Positions 16,646 through 26,361 of a DNA stretch of 64,000 nucleotides are shown in pieces (position 1 is the stretch's first letter; every line of letters starts with the position of its first letter). The position numbers and the translations under genes are program-made. The stretch is from Treponema sp. (GTDB taxonomy: Bacteria; Spirochaetota; Spirochaetia; Treponematales; Breznakiellaceae). The notes beneath the pieces are model-generated. The model ran no database searches and was not told where the DNA came from. It saw only the letters and a program-made list of their open reading frames with translations. The stretch covers positions 1 through 64,000 of the forward strand of contig JAISCC010000148.1 of NCBI GenBank assembly GCA_031265845.1. Direction: 5' to 3'.

Positions 16646-17554
16646 TTAGTTATCCCAACCAACGGTCTTTTCCGTTAGGTCATAGGGATATTGTTGAACG
16701 ATAAATCTGCCGTTTGTTAGGGAGGCGCGATAGTCGTCTGCGGTGTTATAATAACCGGTGTAATCACCGCTCATCGACTCAAAGTATTGAACGTTGGTCT
16801 TGCCGTCAATTTCAGCCGGTTTAAGATACACCAATTTTATTTGGGCATTCCATGCGTATGTTCCAGTCGCGCTATTGCTGTGGCTATCGGTGTAGGTATA
16901 GCCTGCGCCAGAAAAAACATACGTGCTGGCCGATCCATTAAAGGTTTGCCCGTCCAGTTCATTCGCGCCGTTGTTTGACGGCAATTCTTCTGACATGAGC
17001 AGGGCCGCTCCTTCTGCGGCAAAAATATAAGCGAATATTGTATTGGCAAACGCTTCATTCACCCTATAATCAATATATGCGGACATGCTTGAAAAGCCCA
17101 TGCCGGCAAGCTCTTGGTCTAACGCAGCTTGCCCATTTTTTGCTTTGAATTTATCAATCTCCTCTTGAAAGGCGCTTCTGTACCCTGTCCTATCCAGCAA
17201 GGCGCCATAGCCGGAGTAGTCTTCCAACAAAATAGCAATTTTAGCCGGTTTGAAAACCACCTTTTTTGATGAATCATCCCACGAATAGCTTCCGTTTTCA
17301 ATTTCGGTGTAGGTGTATTTCCCGTTGCCGTCGTATACATAGTCCCCATCTTCGTCAGTTGTTGGCGTAGATTTCTTATAAGTTCCGCTTTCGGCAAATT
17401 CAATTTTTTGGCTATACATAAAATACGTTTTGCCGCTCAATTCGTTTTCCCCTACATTGCCATCGCCGCCGCCGTCATCGCCGCAACCCGTCAAAACCAA
17501 TCCGAATGTCAGCAGAATAGCCGCCATTCCCGTAAAAAACACTCTCTTTTTCAT
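16646..17554 (-). CDS. Lipoprotein with duplicated beta-rich domain
   Basis: The ATG at 17554 follows GGAGGACAGTT and begins a lipoprotein signal with lipobox LVLTGC; Cys is near residue 23, followed by an acidic DDGGGDG linker. The rest (about 302 aa in total) shows two related modules. One begins NELSGKTYFMYSQKIEFAES and the other NELDGQTFNGSASTYVFSG. Each ends in a GxYxW-x-(7-8)-VxxKPAxI motif, which points to internal duplication. No enzyme motifs were found. It is probably anchored in the outer membrane or periplasm. Upstream of DUF4469 gene A on the same strand, it may be co-expressed with it. Confidence 0.8.
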   Translation of the reverse strand: MKKRVFFTGMAAILLTFGLVLTGCGDDGGGDGNVGENELSGKTYFMYSQKIEFAESGTYKKSTPTTDEDGDYVYDGNGKYTYTEIENGSYSWDDSSKKVVFKPAKIAILLEDYSGYGALLDRTGYRSAFQEEIDKFKAKNGQAALDQELAGMGFSSMSAYIDYRVNEAFANTIFAYIFAAEGAALLMSEELPSNNGANELDGQTFNGSASTYVFSGAGYTYTDSHSNSATGTYAWNAQIKLVYLKPAEIDGKTNVQYFESMSGDYTGYYNTADDYRASLTNGRFIVQQYPYDLTEKTVGWDN

Positions 17555-17635
17555 AACTGTCCTCCTGAATGCAAGAGGCCTCCACGCATTGCAATTCCGC
17601 CTGAAACGGCGTAAACTGGCGATGCGTGTAGCGCG

Positions 17636-17692
17636 ACCCAAAGCCGGCTCGTTCCGCCAAGAATACCGCCGGCTTTGGGTTCCTCTTTTTTA
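17636..17692 (+). terminator. Strong hairpin with T-run on the plus strand
   Basis: ACCCAAAGCCGGC (17636-17648) pairs perfectly with GCCGGCTTTGGGT (17668-17680), followed by TCCTCTTTTTT. It has the form of an intrinsic terminator on the plus strand, yet no plus-strand gene precedes it, so it could instead belong to the leader of the minus-strand lipoprotein transcript. Confidence 0.55.
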
Positions 17693-18623
17693 CTATAACC
17701 GCTATGCGGTCAAACCGCCCGTACGGGCAAGGTTCCTGTGTTAAAGCGGGAGCGAGTCCCGCGCGGGAGCGGCTCACGCATCCCGTCGCTCTCCAAATGG
17801 CGCGTATCTGCGGAGCGTCCGCTTGCGTCCGCAACCAGCCGGCCATTTCTATTCATTTCTATACGGCGTTGGTTTGCGGCGCATGAGTTCAAAGGGATTT
17901 TCAAGACATCCGCCGACGTTGCCACGCCTGTTATGGGAGAGAAAAATGCGCCCGCGCTTCGCGCATATAAAAAATGTCGCTCTTTGCAATATAAGACGCA
18001 GTTTAAAAAATATGGGGGGGGGGGGGGGCGTACCGAATCGCGCCGCCGCGTCATCGCCCAACAGCTTGTTCACTTTTTTATCTACGCTCCTTTTGAAGGT
18101 TTTTGATGTTTGCAAAAACAATTATATACGTTATTACCGCCATGTGTCAACATCCTTGTGAAATAAATGAGAAAAAAGTGTGAATGTAGGCTGTCAGGAA
18201 GTTGACAAGAACGCTACGAAGCCCATAATCGAGCGCATGGGGGGCGATGCGAGGCGGATTGAGTCGCAAAGATGTAAAATATGCCCTCATGGGTAAATTT
18301 TTTATACTCATCTGACACTTTTTTACCCATGAAGACAAAACAGGATAGTTTAGACGGAAAGCGAAAAGACAGACGCGGCTCACAATTCCGCCAATGTGAA
18401 TGGCCCCGGCTTTCACTATGCGACAACACTCTCTCTTAAATCATGGGCGTCACTTTTTGCGAAACCGCGTTGCAGTCAGGGACGAGACTTTGAAACAAAG
18501 CCTTTTCGCCGCTTGGCAGGTTTGCGGACTGCTAGACGATCCCGCATGGATTTTGTATCATAGCTTGAATCCGGCTCGGCGGCCGGAGTAAAACACACGA
18601 CAGAACAAAGAAAAGGAGCGTAT
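17693..18623. other. Long intergenic stretch with a poly-G tract
   Basis: No gene with a credible start and family was found. The overlapping ORFs (17704-18161 on both strands) arise from GC-rich sequence around a G15 tract. A partial CATCTGACACTTTTTT motif occurs near 18308. The region just before icd should hold its promoter; TGTATCAT near 18555 is only a weak -10 candidate. Confidence 0.45.
18014..18028 (+). repeat. Poly-G tract of 15 (locus A)
   Basis: Fifteen consecutive G residues follow TTTAAAAAATAT. No clearly coding frame crosses the tract. It is the first of three G tracts of the same length and strand in this window. Confidence 0.85.
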
Positions 18624-19817
18624 ATGATACCCATGAAAACGCCAATCGTTGAGATTGACGGGGATGAAATGACGCGGATATTGTGGGCTTTGATAAAGGA
18701 CAAGCTCATAAAGCCGTTTGTTGATTTGAAAACCGAATATTACGATTTGGGGCTTAAAAACCGCGACAGTACAGAGGATAGGGTGACTTCCGAATCCGCG
18801 TATGCGATTAAGCGGCTTGGGGTTGGCGTGAAATGCGCCACCATTACGTCAAACAAGGCGCGGAAGGCTGAATATGGACTAAAACATCTGTACCCAAGCC
18901 CCAACGCCACGATTCGGGCTATTCTTGACGGTACGGTTTTTCGCAAGCCCATAGCGGTCTCATGCGTCAAACCGTCGGTTTCCACATGGGAAAAACCCAT
19001 TGTCATTGGACGCCACGCCTACGGCGATGTGTACAAGAGCGCGGAACTGCTGATTCCCGGTCCCGGCAAGGTCGAGCTTGTGTATACGGTCGGAGACGAG
19101 AGCGAGACGCGGATATTGGTCGCGGATATGAAGGGTCCCGGAGTGGTGCAGGGTATGCACAACACCGATGAATCGATCATGAATTTTGCGCGCTCCTGTT
19201 TCCTCTACGCGATTGATGAAAAGCTTCCGGTGTGGTTCGCCGCAAAAGACACGATTTCCAAAATCTATGACGGCAGGTTTAAAGAGCTTTTCAGCGAGGT
19301 GTACGAAACCGAATTCAAGACAGCGTGTGAGGCTGCCGGCGTACGCTATTTCTACACCTTGATTGACGACGCCGTGGCGCGGGTGGTTAAGGGCGAAGGC
19401 GGCTTTCTCTGGGCGTGCAAAAACTATGACGGCGATGTGATGAGCGACATGATCGCAAGCGCGTCCGGCAGTCTCGCCATGATGACAAGCGTACTGGTGT
19501 CCCCTTCCGGCGCGGTTGAGTATGAAGCGGCGCACGGCACGGTGCAACAGCATTACTATAAATACCTGAAAGGCGAAAAAACAAGCACCAATCCGGTTGC
19601 GCTCATCTTTGCGTGGACAGGGGCGCTCGCAAAACGCGGAGAATTGGATGGTACGCCGGAACTGGCCGCATTTGCGAGAAAGCTTGAACACGCGGTTTTG
19701 GAAACCATCGAAGAAGGCGGCATGACCGGCGATCTCGCCCGCCTCGCAAACCCCGCTCCCGCGCAAACGCTCACTTCCTGGGAATTCATGGACGCCATCG
19801 CGAAACGGCTCGCGTGA
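18624..19817 (+). CDS. icd: NADP-dependent isocitrate dehydrogenase (homodimeric, eukaryote-type)
   Basis: It oxidises isocitrate to 2-oxoglutarate with reduction of NADP. The 397-aa sequence begins PIVEIDGDEMTRILWALIKD, the hallmark of the subfamily II (eukaryote-like) enzymes. It contains TITSNKARKAEYGLKHLYPS, a substrate-binding segment, and NYDGDVMSDMIAS with EAAHGTVQQHYYKYLKGEKT in the cofactor region. The ATG follows AAAGGAGCGT. The next gene starts inside its stop codon (TGATG), so the two are co-transcribed. In a fermentative spirochaete it would supply 2-oxoglutarate and NADPH for biosynthesis rather than a full cycle. Confidence 0.95.
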   Translation: MIPMKTPIVEIDGDEMTRILWALIKDKLIKPFVDLKTEYYDLGLKNRDSTEDRVTSESAYAIKRLGVGVKCATITSNKARKAEYGLKHLYPSPNATIRAILDGTVFRKPIAVSCVKPSVSTWEKPIVIGRHAYGDVYKSAELLIPGPGKVELVYTVGDESETRILVADMKGPGVVQGMHNTDESIMNFARSCFLYAIDEKLPVWFAAKDTISKIYDGRFKELFSEVYETEFKTACEAAGVRYFYTLIDDAVARVVKGEGGFLWACKNYDGDVMSDMIASASGSLAMMTSVLVSPSGAVEYEAAHGTVQQHYYKYLKGEKTSTNPVALIFAWTGALAKRGELDGTPELAAFARKLEHAVLETIEEGGMTGDLARLANPAPAQTLTSWEFMDAIAKRLA

Positions 19818-21184
19818 TGTTTGATCATATTCTCGGACAACCCGCAACCGCCCAACTCGCCGCTGATTTTGAACAGGGAAGATTGCCGCCGAGCATCCTG
19901 CTTGCGGGCCCGGCGGCGTCCGGCAAAGGCACGACCGCGTTGGAACTGGCGCGCGTGTTTTCGTGCGCCGGACGAATATCCGCCGGACATTCGTCCGCAG
20001 GCGCTGACTGCGATTGTCCCTCCTGCGCCAGGCACCGCCTGCTCTCTCACCCGGACTTGCTGTGCCTTGGCTCGCGGGATTTTTCTGCGGAGATCGCCGG
20101 AGCCGCCGACGCTTTCGCGCGCGCGGTGGATGCCGGGCGTGAAATGGAGGCGCGGGAAAGAACGTTTATACTGTCCATAAAAAAGCTGCTTGCGCGTTTT
20201 GCGGTTGTTTTATGGGAAGATGATCCGAAATTCGGCAAATTGACCAATTTGATCCTCGCCCTTGAGGAAGATGTGGAGGAAATCAGCGCTCTCAAAAAAA
20301 GCGGCGCGGAAGCCGCGCGGAAACGGTGCGCGGCGATCCTTAAAGACGCGGTGAAACTCGAAGCCGAGGGCATTGCGGATGCGATACCCATCAACCAGAT
20401 ACGCAGGGCTGCGGCGTGGGCGCATCTTGCGCCCAGCGGCACGCGCAAAACCATGATCATTGAAAACGCGGACCGTATGCAGGAAGGGGCGCGGAATTCT
20501 CTGCTGAAAATACTGGAAGAGCCGCCGGCGGCGGTTTCAATCATACTCGCCACCTGCCATGAGCAAGCCTTGCTGCCGACCATTCTCTCCCGCGTACGCC
20601 CGTATCGCTTTGTACAGCGTCCGCTGGAAACCGAAGCCGAGGTGATGCGGCGCGTGTTCGGAGCGCGGGAACCGGACTATGAAAAAGATGCAAAAGGCGC
20701 AAAAGACGGCGGACTCTCCATTACGGCGCATCTCAAAACATTTCTGCCCGTCACGGATGAAACATTGCGCCCTCTGGCGGCGTATCTTGCGGCTTCGGTC
20801 GCTATGACAACGGCGTTGAGTCTGCGCCGTCCGGCCTCGGCGCTACCCTGGGAACTGGTGGCGCTCGGCAAGTACGCCGCGCCTATTGCGGAAGCTGCGG
20901 GGTTAGGCAGGCCCGTCAAAAACATGCAGGTCTTGATTGAAAAGCTGCTTGCGTCTACCGGCAATTTTGAAATGCGGGGGCTTTTCTCCCGTTTTTTGCA
21001 GATACTGCTCGCGCTTGTCGGCGAAAGCTGCGCGACAAGATTTTCGCCCGCATATCTTGATATATGGCGCGACTGCGCGGCGGAAGCTGGCGCGTCTCTC
21101 TATTACAACCAAAAGCCCGCCGCGACGCTCAATCGTCTGACAATCGAAGCGCGGCGAGCTATGACCGCGCTCTGGCGCGTGTGA
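19817..21184 (+). CDS. holB: DNA polymerase III delta'/gamma-type clamp-loader subunit
   Basis: This AAA+ clamp-loader protein of 455 residues shows HILGQPATAQLAADFEQGRL, Walker A GPAASGKGTT, a Cys-rich zinc-module sequence CDCPSCARH, sensor-like NSLLKILEEPPAAVSIILAT, and ILSRVRPYRF at the arginine-finger position; the SRC motif of the family reads SRV here. About 120 residues between the zinc module and NSLLK are longer than usual for delta'. It would load the sliding clamp at the replication fork. A GTG one codon upstream is an alternative start. It overlaps the icd stop. Confidence 0.85.
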   Translation: MFDHILGQPATAQLAADFEQGRLPPSILLAGPAASGKGTTALELARVFSCAGRISAGHSSAGADCDCPSCARHRLLSHPDLLCLGSRDFSAEIAGAADAFARAVDAGREMEARERTFILSIKKLLARFAVVLWEDDPKFGKLTNLILALEEDVEEISALKKSGAEAARKRCAAILKDAVKLEAEGIADAIPINQIRRAAAWAHLAPSGTRKTMIIENADRMQEGARNSLLKILEEPPAAVSIILATCHEQALLPTILSRVRPYRFVQRPLETEAEVMRRVFGAREPDYEKDAKGAKDGGLSITAHLKTFLPVTDETLRPLAAYLAASVAMTTALSLRRPASALPWELVALGKYAAPIAEAAGLGRPVKNMQVLIEKLLASTGNFEMRGLFSRFLQILLALVGESCATRFSPAYLDIWRDCAAEAGASLYYNQKPAATLNRLTIEARRAMTALWRV

Positions 21185-21603
21185 ATGAGCTTCCACGCGG
21201 CAAGATCAGACTTTGCGATGAATATCCCCACTCTGAATGGCGAGGCGTTTTGCCCGCGTCATGCCCGCATCCCGGTATATGCGAGGTTCTGATCCGCACT
21301 GCGTATGCGGGCATGAAAACCGTGCGAAACCGTTTTTTATCTTTGCTATGATAATATAAATGTCATTAAACGATACAAAAACAGTGTCAACCACGCTCCC
21401 AAGACATTTCCTCGACCAGACGCGAACGCCGCTTCCCTGCCAGAACCGCGCCGATCTATATAAAATTTTTATGAAACGCAGTAGATGCCCCTCCTTTTCA
21501 CATACCCCTCCTTATCCGTCCACCCTCAAGAACATCGTCTTTCCTTCTTACCAAGGCATACGCTTTGTTTTTGAACGCTTCGCCGCCGCCTGACACTCCA
21601 AAT
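21185..21603. other. Intergenic stretch with no supported gene
   Basis: A 77-codon plus-strand ORF (21360-21593) lacks a good RBS and has a low-information Pro/Phe-rich sequence; I do not accept it. No strong terminator for the upstream gene was identified. Confidence 0.4.
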
Positions 21604-22332
21604 TTAACGGGCCAGCCTTCTTTTTTCCAAAATAAAGATAACAGCGATAATTATCATTGCAAACAATAACGCGCTAATTACGAAAGACCTAAAAAAATAA
21701 CCATACAGAATTTCCCCGGTGATTATTGCTGAAATAGAACTTATTGCGAGTTTTATAACAAATTTATCTAACTTGTCATTAAGTTTTCCAAACTTGACAA
21801 GAAACGCCGACACTGCTATAAAACCAGTTGACGCCCCGAGCCATTTTAACGCTTCTACGACTCCTTCAATCAGCCAACCCCATTGGTTGGCAAGCGCCAA
21901 TGAGTAGAAAAACATCTGAATAAAGACGGGAGAAATCAAAAGCAGCCATCCAAGAATGGAATACATTCCTTTTTTAGTGTTATTTGAAATGATATATGCC
22001 AAGACAAAAGCGATTGCCATAACCAAAACACCCAATGGACACCAGAAAAACCACTTGAGAGGAAGACTCGACGGCTGTACAAAAACCGTAGCGGCGCATC
22101 CATATAAAACAACAATGGACGCCGCACCTTTTGGGTGTCTGACAATGGCAATCATCAAATTAAGCGACAGATATATGAACATTGCGCTCGAAATGGACAA
22201 CCCTATATCTATTCCTCTGTGTACATGATAATCGGTCTCTTGCTGTAAATAAACCATGACAACGCTATACAACTCGCAAAATGTCAAAGCTATATTAAAT
22301 TGAACGCCGAGTCTTAATAAAAATGCGCGCAT
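21604..22332 (-). CDS. Multi-pass membrane protein of unknown function
   Basis: The 242-aa sequence has about six to seven hydrophobic segments. Examples are IGLSISSAMFIYLSLNLMIA, WFFWCPLGVLVMAIAFVLAY, YSILGWLLLISPVFIQMFFY, FVIKLAISSISAIITGEIL and FVISALLFAMIIIAVIFIL. The N-terminus MRAFLLRLGVQFN may itself be membrane-inserting, and the C-terminus EKRRLAR is basic and likely cytoplasmic. No family motif is recognised. It is AT-richer than its neighbours and isolated between gene-poor stretches, so it may be an acquired or lineage-specific gene. Confidence 0.65.
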   Translation of the reverse strand: MRAFLLRLGVQFNIALTFCELYSVVMVYLQQETDYHVHRGIDIGLSISSAMFIYLSLNLMIAIVRHPKGAASIVVLYGCAATVFVQPSSLPLKWFFWCPLGVLVMAIAFVLAYIISNNTKKGMYSILGWLLLISPVFIQMFFYSLALANQWGWLIEGVVEALKWLGASTGFIAVSAFLVKFGKLNDKLDKFVIKLAISSISAIITGEILYGYFFRSFVISALLFAMIIIAVIFILEKRRLAR

Positions 22333-22533
22333 CTAATGCGCCCATAATCCATACATAGTTAATAAAAACCCGTGCGAATATGCGGACTCCATTATTTTAC
22401 CCCCATAAAATCGCCAACTCCGCCGTTCCTATCGGCGTGTTGTCTATAACTCTGTTTTCATCAAGACGATCCATTCTCTCCTCCGATCCGTCAGGAAATT
22501 TCACCTCAATGTTTTAATCCAAAACAAGCGGGG

Positions 22534-22863
22534 TCACTCCCGGATATTCATATCGCCATTCCGCTCGATTCCAACACTCATAGCGCGGTCTTTACGCCAC
22601 GGATGAAACAACGCCTCGTCTGGAGTGTTATATATGCCATGTATAATTATAAATGGCATTGGCGTAAGATGTGAACTCCACCGATATGCCATTATTTTCT
22701 TCGCTTCTGTGCTGTCCTTGTAAAAGAAGCGCTTATAAAAATAAGAATAATTCAGAATGTCTTCTTTTGCAAGCGTCGCCTCATTAAACTCCGCTGTCAA
22801 TTTCGCCAATTCAAACGCGCCTTTCGGAGCGTTGGAAACGACAAAATGTTCGATTTTCATCAT
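22534..22863 (-). CDS. Small hypothetical protein
   Basis: This 109-aa ORF starts with two adjacent ATGs behind AAGGCGG. The sequence (EHFVVSNAPKGAFELAKLTA, YFYKRFFYKDSTEAKKIMAY) looks like a real soluble protein but matches no family I know, and no membrane segment or signal is present. Downstream on the same strand, 22392-22475 holds a further 27-codon ORF behind GGAGG (MDRLDENRVIDKHADR), perhaps a small partner or remnant. The surroundings are gene-poor, so decay cannot be excluded. Confidence 0.5.
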   Translation of the reverse strand: MMKIEHFVVSNAPKGAFELAKLTAEFNEATLAKEDILNYSYFYKRFFYKDSTEAKKIMAYRWSSHLTPMPFIIIHGIYNTPDEALFHPWRKDRAMSVGIERNGDMNIRE

Positions 22864-23444
22864 GCCGCCTTGAATGTCCTCTTTCGCGCCCTTTATTTAT
22901 TTTATATGCGGCGCGCCGCCATCTCTTCCGCAGGCGACGCATAGCGTGAGTACAATTAGATATAATGTTTTTTGTAAAGCGGACATTAGAACTCTCTTCC
23001 TTTAATTTCATAGCTGCACGTCATCTTCGTGAAGACGGCTTGCGGATAATCTTTAAGGAGGTTGCGGGTGCGGTTTCGGGCGATGCGCTTCGGTTTACAG
23101 CGGCTTCGCCCGTCGGCAAGGCGGCGCGGTCAAAGAGATTCTGCTTGACCGAAGCGTCAAATCTAATAGATAAAAAATATGTGATAAACATTCTCTATTA
23201 CTCCTTGCCGGGCGCCTTGTAGTCAAAAAGCGCGGCTCACATAGCCTTCCTCCGCAGTCAACGTTCCAGCCCGCGCGGAATATTCTCTGCCGCTAGGTTT
23301 TTTCCCCTATTTTCCGCGCATTGTTTCTATGGCAATATACAACTTGTTATTTATAAAAAATGTAAAGCATGCGTTTTTCAAACGCCAATCGGGTTTTGAA
23401 AAAACGCGCGCGACAAGACCTATTAACCTATCATACAGAGGAGG
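22864..23444. other. Leader region of the ABC-transport cluster
   Basis: No convincing gene: the 85-codon plus ORF at 22965-23222 has low-information sequence. The last 100 bp before the cluster contain an inverted repeat (23371-23407) and AT-rich promoter-like sequence, for example TTGTTATTTATAAAAAATG. Confidence 0.4.
23371..23407 (+). promoter_or_regulatory. Inverted repeat upstream of the carbohydrate transport cluster
   Basis: GCGTTTTTCAAA (23371-23382) and TTTGAAAAAACGC (23395-23407) pair with a single bulge across a 12-nt loop. It lies about 40 bp before the RBS of the first gene and could be an operator or leader hairpin for the whole cluster. Confidence 0.5.
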
Positions 23445-26339
23445 ATGGATGTCTTGATGTGGAAAAGGCATAAAGAGACGCTGATTACCATAGGCATTAT
23501 TGCCGCGTTGCTGGCGGTTTTTCTTGCGACCCGAAGCAGAATTGTGGATTATAGCGCCAAATATACGGGCTTTGATTTGACAACGAGCGAATCAGGCAGG
23601 CAAAACACCTACGCAAAATATCTGGATCGCTACGCGCGCTATGCGGGCGCGACGTTGGGCGCGAGAGACATTCCGGTTGATATTTTTTCTTATACTGCGG
23701 CGGAAGGCGTGTCGGAGCTTGTCAATTTCGAGGGAGAGGCGCGAGCGCTGAGAACAGAGGAAAATGGATTCGTTGAATACAGCGTTTTCGTCGGGAAGTC
23801 AGGATTGTACAACATCTATCTTGAATATTTTCCTGTTGAGGCGCGTGGCATTCCCATTGAGCGAAGCCTCTTGATTAACGGCGAAACGCCCTTTTTGGGC
23901 GCGGAGCAACTCGCGTTCCAGAGGGTGTGGGGCGATGCGCTCACAGGTGTAAAAACCGACAACCAGGGCAATGAAATCAGGCCCTCGCAGATTGAAAAAC
24001 CGCGCTGGGAAAAGGCGTATCTTAAAGATTACATGGGTTATTTTACCATCCCCTACCAGTTTTACTTTAACGCGGGCGACAACGCCATCCGGTTTGAAGG
24101 CATAAACGAGCCTCTGGTGATCCGCAAGATACGCGTGACGGGCGTTGCGGTTACGCCGGCGTATGCGGACTACATAAAAGAAATCAATGCCGGTAGATTT
24201 CAGAGCGCCAATCAAACGTTTGTGGAAAAGATACAGGGCGAAACCGCGTTGTACCGCTCCGATCCCTCCCTTTACGCGGTGTACGACCGGTCTTCCGGCG
24301 CGACCGAACCGGCGAGCGTCGCAAAAATCAAGCTGAACATGATTGGCGGCCAGAGTTGGCGCGTTTCCGGCCAGTGGATCGAATGGGAAATTGAGGCGCC
24401 GGAAGACGGCGTGTACCGCATTTCCGTCAAGGCGCGGCAGAACTACAACCGGGGCTTCGTATCAAACCGCACCCTGCTGATTGACGGTGAAATCCCCTGT
24501 GAGGAAGTCGCGGCTATCCCATTCAAGTATGACAACAAGTGGAGGCTGATTACATTCAAGGACAAAGACGGAAACGATCTGTATTTCCCCCTCGCCAAAG
24601 GCAAGCATACAATCAGGTTTGACATAACGCTTGGGGAATTGGGCGGCATGTTGAATGTTATGGAAGAAAGCGTGTTCCGCCTCAACGAAATGTACCGTAA
24701 AATTCTGGTCTTGACCGGTCCGGAGCCTGATCCCTACCGTGATTACCGCGTGGATTACGTGTATCCAGATGTCATTGCGGCAATGGCGAAGGAAAGTAAA
24801 ATTCTGTACAAACTGGTTGACGATCTGACTGTCTATTCGGGCGAGCGCGGCTCTCAGGCCGCTTCGGCGCTTACTTTGGCGCGGCAACTTGAACTGTTTG
24901 TGAAAAAACCGCATAAAATCCCGCAGATGCTCATAAACTTCAAAGGCAATATAAGCGGGCTGGGCGACAGCTTAAACGGCCTCGCCCAATCGCAGCTTGA
25001 CATAGATTATCTGGTGGTAAGCGCGAAGGATGCGAAACTGCCGGTTGTCCATGAAAATTTCTTTGTAGCCGCAATGCACGAACTGCGGTCGTTTTTCGTG
25101 TCGTTTTTTGTCGACTACAATAATCTCGGCGATGTACACAGAGGCGAAGATGTTGTCGATGTGTGGATGTTAAGCGGACGCGACCAAAGTACGATTCTGA
25201 AAGCGATGATTGACGACACGTTCACGCCCCTGACAGGCATTAAGATAAATGTCAAGCTCGTCGCCCCTGACGCGGTTATGCCCGCCGTTGTCGCGGGAAC
25301 TGGTCCTGACGCGGCGCTCTCAATACCGCAAGCCGATCCGGTGAACTACGCGATCCGCAGCGCGGCTATGGATCTGTCGCGGTTCGAGGGCTTTGACCAA
25401 ATGAAAGCCGAGTTCTATGACAGCGTATTTGTGCCGCTTCGCTACAGCGGCGGCACGTATGGTTTGCCGGAGGCGCAGTACTTCAATGTCATGTTCTACC
25501 GCACGGACATTATGGCAGAGCTTGGCGTTGATCCCCCTGAGACATGGGAAGACTTGATAAACATACTGCCGGTCATTCAGAAAAGCAACATGAATGTGGG
25601 CATTCCATCTGTGGCGACGACAAGCGATTTCTCGAACTTCCTCGCCCAGCTTTACCAGCGGCATGGAACGCTTTACAACGAGGAGGGCTCAAGAACCTTG
25701 CTTGACAGTGAAATATCAGTTGACGCCTTTGACGCATACACGAAGTTCTTCACCCATTACAAAGCGCCCACGGTCTATGACTTTGTGAACCGCTTCCGCA
25801 CCGGGGAAATGCCCCTTGGATTTGCGGATTACACGACGTTCAACACGCTGGAAGTGTTCGCGCCGGAAATCCGCGGATTGTGGGATTTCGGGCTTATGCC
25901 CGGCAGGAGGCAGCCCAACGGCGAGATTGACCGTTCCGCGCCTACCGGTTCGGTCGCCTCAATGATCTTCTCCAACGCGAAGAATCCGGAAAGCGCGTGG
26001 GAGTTCTTGAAGTGGTGGGTGAGCGCGGATACGCAGGTGCGGTTCGGACGCGAGCTTGAGAGCGTCATGGGCGCGGCGGCGCGTTATCCGACCGGAAACA
26101 TCAAAGCCTTCCAGCGGCTTTCATGGGGTTCCCGCGAAATGGCGGTTTTAAGCGAACAGCGTTCGTGGACGGTCGGCACCCCGGAAGTGCCGGGCGGTTA
26201 TTACGTCAACCGGCATATAGTAAACGCGGTGCGCCGCGTACTGAACGAAGGCGAGGACACCCGTGAAACCCTGCTTGATTACAGCCGCACCATAAATGAC
26301 GAGTTGATAAAAAAACGAAAGGAATTCGGGCTTGAGTAG
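23445..26339 (+). CDS. Large extracellular solute-binding protein with N-terminal carbohydrate-binding-like domains
   Basis: The 964-aa protein has one N-terminal membrane anchor (TLITIGIIAALLAVFLAT) and no lipobox. It has two jelly-roll-like modules (about residues 90-250 and 285-420; the second includes SWRVSGQWIEWEIEAPEDGV), a helical linker, and from about residue 560 a classical family-1 sugar-binding protein: VVDVWMLSGRDQSTILKAMI, GTGPDAALSIPQADPVNYAI, MFYRTDIMAELGVDPPETWE. The RBS GAGGAGG abuts the ATG at 23445, so TTG 23454 or ATG 23457 may be the real start. It would deliver a sugar or oligosaccharide to the adjacent permeases. Confidence 0.88.
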   Translation: MDVLMWKRHKETLITIGIIAALLAVFLATRSRIVDYSAKYTGFDLTTSESGRQNTYAKYLDRYARYAGATLGARDIPVDIFSYTAAEGVSELVNFEGEARALRTEENGFVEYSVFVGKSGLYNIYLEYFPVEARGIPIERSLLINGETPFLGAEQLAFQRVWGDALTGVKTDNQGNEIRPSQIEKPRWEKAYLKDYMGYFTIPYQFYFNAGDNAIRFEGINEPLVIRKIRVTGVAVTPAYADYIKEINAGRFQSANQTFVEKIQGETALYRSDPSLYAVYDRSSGATEPASVAKIKLNMIGGQSWRVSGQWIEWEIEAPEDGVYRISVKARQNYNRGFVSNRTLLIDGEIPCEEVAAIPFKYDNKWRLITFKDKDGNDLYFPLAKGKHTIRFDITLGELGGMLNVMEESVFRLNEMYRKILVLTGPEPDPYRDYRVDYVYPDVIAAMAKESKILYKLVDDLTVYSGERGSQAASALTLARQLELFVKKPHKIPQMLINFKGNISGLGDSLNGLAQSQLDIDYLVVSAKDAKLPVVHENFFVAAMHELRSFFVSFFVDYNNLGDVHRGEDVVDVWMLSGRDQSTILKAMIDDTFTPLTGIKINVKLVAPDAVMPAVVAGTGPDAALSIPQADPVNYAIRSAAMDLSRFEGFDQMKAEFYDSVFVPLRYSGGTYGLPEAQYFNVMFYRTDIMAELGVDPPETWEDLINILPVIQKSNMNVGIPSVATTSDFSNFLAQLYQRHGTLYNEEGSRTLLDSEISVDAFDAYTKFFTHYKAPTVYDFVNRFRTGEMPLGFADYTTFNTLEVFAPEIRGLWDFGLMPGRRQPNGEIDRSAPTGSVASMIFSNAKNPESAWEFLKWWVSADTQVRFGRELESVMGAAARYPTGNIKAFQRLSWGSREMAVLSEQRSWTVGTPEVPGGYYVNRHIVNAVRRVLNEGEDTRETLLDYSRTINDELIKKRKEFGLE

Positions 26340-26361
26340 AGCCGTCAAGGAGAGATGATAA

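Noticed and set aside
17710-18161. ORFs crossing the G15 tract of locus A on both strands
   Set aside because: No frame before or after the tract shows a signal peptide, RBS or family resemblance.
18960-19847. 295-aa minus-strand ORF
   Set aside because: It is antisense to icd, whose motifs are unambiguous.
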